The notes under the pieces were generated by a model. It searched no databases. It was not told where the DNA came from and saw nothing but the letters and a program-made list of their open reading frames with translations. Positions 59,919 through 64,000 of a DNA stretch of 64,000 nucleotides are shown piece by piece. The stretch lies in assembly GCF_029227915.1 (NCBI RefSeq), contig NC_079887.1:9362001-9426000 (forward strand). Direction: 5' to 3'. The position numbers and the translations under genes are program-made. Every line of letters starts with the position of its first letter. Within the stretch, counting starts at the first letter, position 1. Source of the stretch: Hydractinia symbiolongicarpus (Eukaryota > Cnidaria > Hydrozoa > Anthoathecata > Hydractiniidae).

Positions 59919-62900
59919 CTATGAAAAAAAAGAGAAAACAAACGTACTTTCGTGTTGCTGATAACTACTTTGTTTAAGAGAAAAACTTTAATTTATCTTA
60001 AATAATGGTTTCTTTTAACTGTTCTTTAACACGCTGCCCATAGCAGCAGAAACAGAACTGTCATATTTTTATGCAGTTATCTCATTGGTTTAGCATAGCA
60101 GGATAATTTTAACAAGACTTTTAAACAAAAAATAGATTGGGAAAAGATTTCTCTTTGTATAGACGCAAGCATTCTTTACATTTCTACCATTTCAACTCAT
60201 GTTTAATTTTTTTTCATAATTAATTTCATTTCTGTAATAATTCTTCAAAAGGATGGTTGTTATTCCGCATAATCTGTATTTATACAAATTTACCTGTGTT
60301 TTCTTCCATACTCTTATGAAGCTGGGCATGCTTTCGTTCCAACTTCATGTTTTCCTAGAAGAATTATTGGCTTCAGAATTTTAAAAATGACATGTTCCTG
60401 AGAAATGATTCCTTAGCCAAATAGGATTTGGTTGCATTAGTTTTTAGTGAATTTTTATTTCACTTAACCCTTAAAAAAATTTGATCATTTTTTATGAAAG
60501 GGGCAGGGAGTTAATAAACGAGGGATCAATCAAAAAGGATGAGCAAGGAGGTAACATAAATTACCGACTGCTAACATGTGTAATTTACCGAACTATACCT
60601 TAGTTGCTTGTGTCAACACCTTTTGTAACTTGGTCAATTCCATTGTTCGTTGATGCAACAAATGTGTGTTTCGTTGAGAGTCTAATTCGTAACGCTAGAA
60701 ATACAAAACAACATGATACTCTCCCACAATTTTTAACTGGATGTGGGTAAGAGGCTAAATATTTTGTCTAGGTGGAAGTGAGTGAGTGGGAGGGTAAGTG
60801 GTTGTGGGTGGGTAAGTGGTTGTGGGTGGGTAAGTGGTTGTGGGTGGGTAAGTGGTTGTGGGTGGGTAAGTGGTTGTGGGTGGGTAAGTGGTTGTGGGTG
60901 GGTAAGTGGTTGTGGGTGGGAGGGTATATATTTCTGCTGGGTATATATTTTTATTGGGTGTGCACACGGTTTAATACTAACACTAAATAAATAGTTTTGT
61001 TGCACAACATGTAAATAGGGCACCTGTTTAGGATAATATCTGGACAAATGAAAGCAAGAAGGTTAACGAGAAAACACAGATACCTGTAGAGAAACCTCTA
61101 ATTCCTGGACTCTATTTTCCAACTTTACGACTTCTGGTAACTATTAAAACATTATAAAATTTTAATAGAATATTTGTACATCAATGAAAATAAACAGAAA
61201 ACAAAGAGCCACAGTAGACAGTCCATAAACCCTGATACTTTGCAGAAACAATAACTTATGTCCTTCTGGGTGCTACTATTGTATTTCTTGTACTCACTGT
61301 GGAAAGAATAAGATAAAACATCAGTTATAAACAAACAATCAAACAAACAAAACCCCACAGTAATCAACTTGAAAAATACTCTACCAGTAATAAAAAGGAT
61401 GATGTAAACTTCAAGAATTGGCAAAAAAGTTGGTATCCATAAAAATAGAAATCGTCTTCTGTATTTAAAATCTGATTTAATTTGACGCTCAAAACACAAA
61501 CTACTCACACTATCCAGTGATGTTTCCTGATCATAATACGAGCTTTGTTTTAAAGAAGCATTTTCTTTACGTAGTTGCTGCACACGACTTTGCAAGTGAC
61601 GCAACAAGCGTGCTGATGTCGGTGAGCTGTCCACTGAATCAGCATTTTCATCAATAGTCTAAAGAAAAATATACGTGTCACATACTCACAAGGGAGGCAA
61701 TTCTAGTGTGATTAGTGTATCACACCACATATTTTAGAACAGACGGAAAAGAAGTTTAGCAAACTGTGGTTAACCGCAGATATCTTTAGAAACCTGTTGC
61801 ATCACACAATTCACAAGATTTTTTTCACCTTATTAAAAATAGTGGCTTCAAAATTATTTAGTATTCAAAGGCATACAGAAGTCGAAATTTCCTGGACTCT
61901 CCATAACATTCATAAAAAATCGCCTAATTCCTAGTTTTTCAGAGTTCCATAATTTACAGACCTGCTCATGGTTTTGCAAACTTTCATTTGCATGTTGCAA
62001 TGATAGAACATAATGACGTATATTTTCCACATTATCTTTCAGCAGGTTCTATAACATTGTTGAATATAATTTATTCAGGTTTACAATACTGAACATTGTT
62101 TCAAAGAAGTTTGCTCATACACTGGGTATTGTCCATCGAATAGAATCAAAGCCTCAATTTAAACTTTCATCAAAAAAAACATAACATAACAACAAGGAAA
62201 AGATAAAAATAGTAAAGAACCAAAAAAGACTCTTCAAAAGAGGTCTTACAAAGCTACAATGAAACAAAAGAGCAAGCTCTCATAGTTATAAACATTTGTT
62301 TTGTAACCATAATTACTATTGGACAATTTAGTCTACCTAAACTGTTCAAAAAGAAAAAACAAAAGGGTTAAACTTTTAAACAATCTTTTGTTTGTTTCTG
62401 CGCAATCCTAAAGTCTACAATTCCAAAAAACTTGTTGACTTTCCCAATCAAGCATCTATTTTTCTAATGGTTTAACAATCTTTCCTGTTGTATTAGAAAT
62501 TTACATTAATTTATTGCATATTCATTTTTATTAAATTTAAGCATACAACAAAGACATAATTTAATTTAACGACTTAAAATCTTTTTAAGAATTAGTGTTA
62601 GAAGAGCTGTTTAGACATCTGGAGATATTGGAATTCAAAATTTTCCTCTGGAAAACTCTCAAAATAATTCTTAATTAAACCAAACGATGCAAATTTCTAG
62701 CTAATATCCTGATAACTAAAATGAAATTTACTTACAACTGCATCTGTTACAATATTTCCACTCTTGCCATCATTCGCAGGAGATGAACTAACAAAATTTA
62801 ACAAAACAAAAATTCTTTTCCCAACATTTGGAGTTGAAATTGACACTTCTAGTAAATACACAACTAGAGTTGACACTAATTATCCTAGATACCCCTAACT

Positions 62901-64000
62901 TTTGCCATATTCCTATGTTCGCCTTAAGAATCACATCCTATTTCTTATTAAACATCCAGCTGTATGCAACTCTGATAGCTTTTGTAATAGATTGTTTTAC
63001 TACCTACAACTAGACAACTTAGGGCAACTTTATAGAGATTCTTTACATTCGTAAAATGTCGGAATCTTTAATAAGCAGAACAAAAATTAGCACAACAAGA
63101 TTTCAATCAACGTCAACAACATTATAGCCAACAAAGTTTAAATGACTGCACTCCTCATCCCCATTGTTAATGGCAGCACTCAAATACACTCATGATAAAG
63201 ATGGCAACATTTTTGGATTTATGAGTTATGTGATTTTTATTTTGTTAAATAAAACATGCATGCTGTTGACTCATTGACTAAACTTTCTAAGCTGTAATAG
63301 GTGCTGCAGTGAGAGAAAAAATATTACACACATTCCCAGTACTAATGTAGTAGTAACTTTAGCATCTCTGTACTACCTCAACACACCTTTTAATAGAACT
63401 TCCAACAATCACAGCCAATTTTGTATTTTCTTCAATAAGATCGAGGGCTATAGTTTTCAGAAATTTCTCAGTCTAACGAAAAAAAACAGTACATTGTTTA
63501 ATAATAAAATGTTAAAACAAAATTTAGATAAAAAGCATCTTAAAATTTCAATGCTAAATTTAACAACAGGATAATAACTGTTTTTAAAGGACATTTGCAG
63601 CTAAAATATAAAAATACAACATAATGAGAAAACACCTGCTGCAATTTTTCTTTTACTGCGATGTATGCTTTATCTTCTTCTATGTTCTTCATGTAAGTTT
63701 CTTGGGAGACAGAAGAAAATTCTAGTCGTAAGTTTTGAACTTCCTTTTGGCTGTCCTCTAAATCCTAAAATTGATTCCAAAATAAGCTAAATTATAAAAA
63801 TTATTTTTTGTAAGTCTTGACGTCAACCTGTACGTCATAACGTCAACCTGTTCTAAATGCACACCTGTTTTAGCTTGAGATTTGTTGACTTCAAAGCTTC
63901 TAAATTGATTTTAAAACGATCACATTCCAGAGAATGCTGTTTTTTTATTTTTACTTTTTGACTTTGTTCTCTTGTGAGACTTTCCTTTAGCTGATCTAAT
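54809..64000 (-). CDS. coiled-coil protein fused to NUDT9-type ADP-ribose hydrolase (5' end beyond window)
   Basis: Fifteen visible exons on the minus strand, all GT-AG, all phases agreeing, totalling 605 codons with the stop after one leading partial base. The first nine exons are coiled coil, the last six a complete NUDT9 domain. The join (donor at 60294, acceptor at 59918) is phase 1 and in frame: ..[18 protein letters not shown]... The first NUDT9 exon has no in-frame ATG before the conserved domain, so it must be spliced to something upstream. A short unseen alternative first exon in intron 59919-60293 or further away remains possible. Neighbour CIT follows 1 kb downstream on the same strand. 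Confidence 0.75.
58210..58234. repeat. short (TAG)n/(TAA)n microsatellite
   Basis: About six GTA units then a few ATA units, in an intron of the NUDT9 part just upstream of exon 58099-58185. Confidence 0.8.
59273..59297. repeat. poly-C/poly-A tract
   Basis: C7-T-C10 followed by A8 in the intron between exons 59627 and 59215; homopolymers of this size are prone to sequencing error. Confidence 0.8.
60294..64000 (-). CDS. coiled-coil N-terminal part (family not recognised), partial
   Basis: Exons 63865-64000 (partial), 63636-63764, 63387-63472, 62736-62787, 61962-62048, 61509-61658, 61084-61140, 60599-60694, 60294-60354; about 284 residues. Heptad-like segments: [91 protein letters not shown]. 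Two hydrophilic linkers interrupt them ([24 protein letters not shown]). It has no visible catalytic motif. It might belong to a centrosomal or cytoskeletal protein, but nothing allows a name. Confidence 0.7.
60782..60925. repeat. 18-bp G-rich minisatellite, ~8 units, intronic
   Basis: Unit GTGGGTGGGTAAGTGGTT repeated almost perfectly, in the intron between exons 61084 and 60694. Each unit has two GGG runs, so neighbouring units could form G-quadruplexes on the plus strand. Frames stay open on both strands only because 18 is a multiple of three. Confidence 0.9.

Noticed and set aside
60733-61047. Open frames of 70-104 codons on both strands
   Set aside because: Artefacts of the 18-bp intronic minisatellite.

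Overview
The window looks like nuclear DNA of an early-branching animal, most likely a cnidarian. It is AT-rich, genes carry many short GT-AG introns, and the gene set is metazoan (citron kinase, CASTOR arginine sensor, NUDT9, GPATCH4, a family-31 glycosyltransferase). Transposon remnants and microsatellites are abundant. The species is an inference; no marker gene fixes it.

Layout. 1-2260: tandem 0.6-0.7 kb repeats carrying CRE-like TGACGTCA palindromes. 2615-4196 (-): decayed Helentron-type Helitron (helicase tail plus endonuclease). 4340-5798: LINE 3' end with a tail of about 1 kb of pure (ATG)n, then (AT)n. 5807-6365 (-): 5' end of a ZAD-like zinc-binding gene whose remainder is missing. 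6745-7240: hammerhead-like motif, tRNA-derived SINE and (TA)n. 7657-8757 (+): intact intronless GT31 glycosyltransferase. 8950-9560 and 10407-13944 (-): decayed coding remnants, the second a secreted-protein gene split by a 21-bp minisatellite and a perfect-looking palindrome. 14213-14652: hAT-like MITE.

16082-22306 (-): nine-exon CASTOR-like gene (428 codons plus stop). 22445-28303: gene-free stretch holding a TTAA-target DNA element nested in a LINE tail. 28304-29107 (+): intronless GPATCH4. 31341-53780 (-): complete citron kinase in 42 exons whose phases all agree and sum to 2005 codons including the stop. 54809 to beyond 64000 (-): 15 visible exons in which an unrecognised coiled-coil protein is joined in frame to a complete NUDT9-type ADP-ribose hydrolase.

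The genes do not form a pathway. CASTOR is nutrient signalling to mTORC1, citron kinase is cytokinesis, GPATCH4 is nucleolar/RNA, NUDT9 is ADP-ribose turnover. The most novel items are the coiled-coil/NUDT9 fusion, the hammerhead-like motif pair, the CASTOR pocket substitution with its long tail, and the nested TTAA element.
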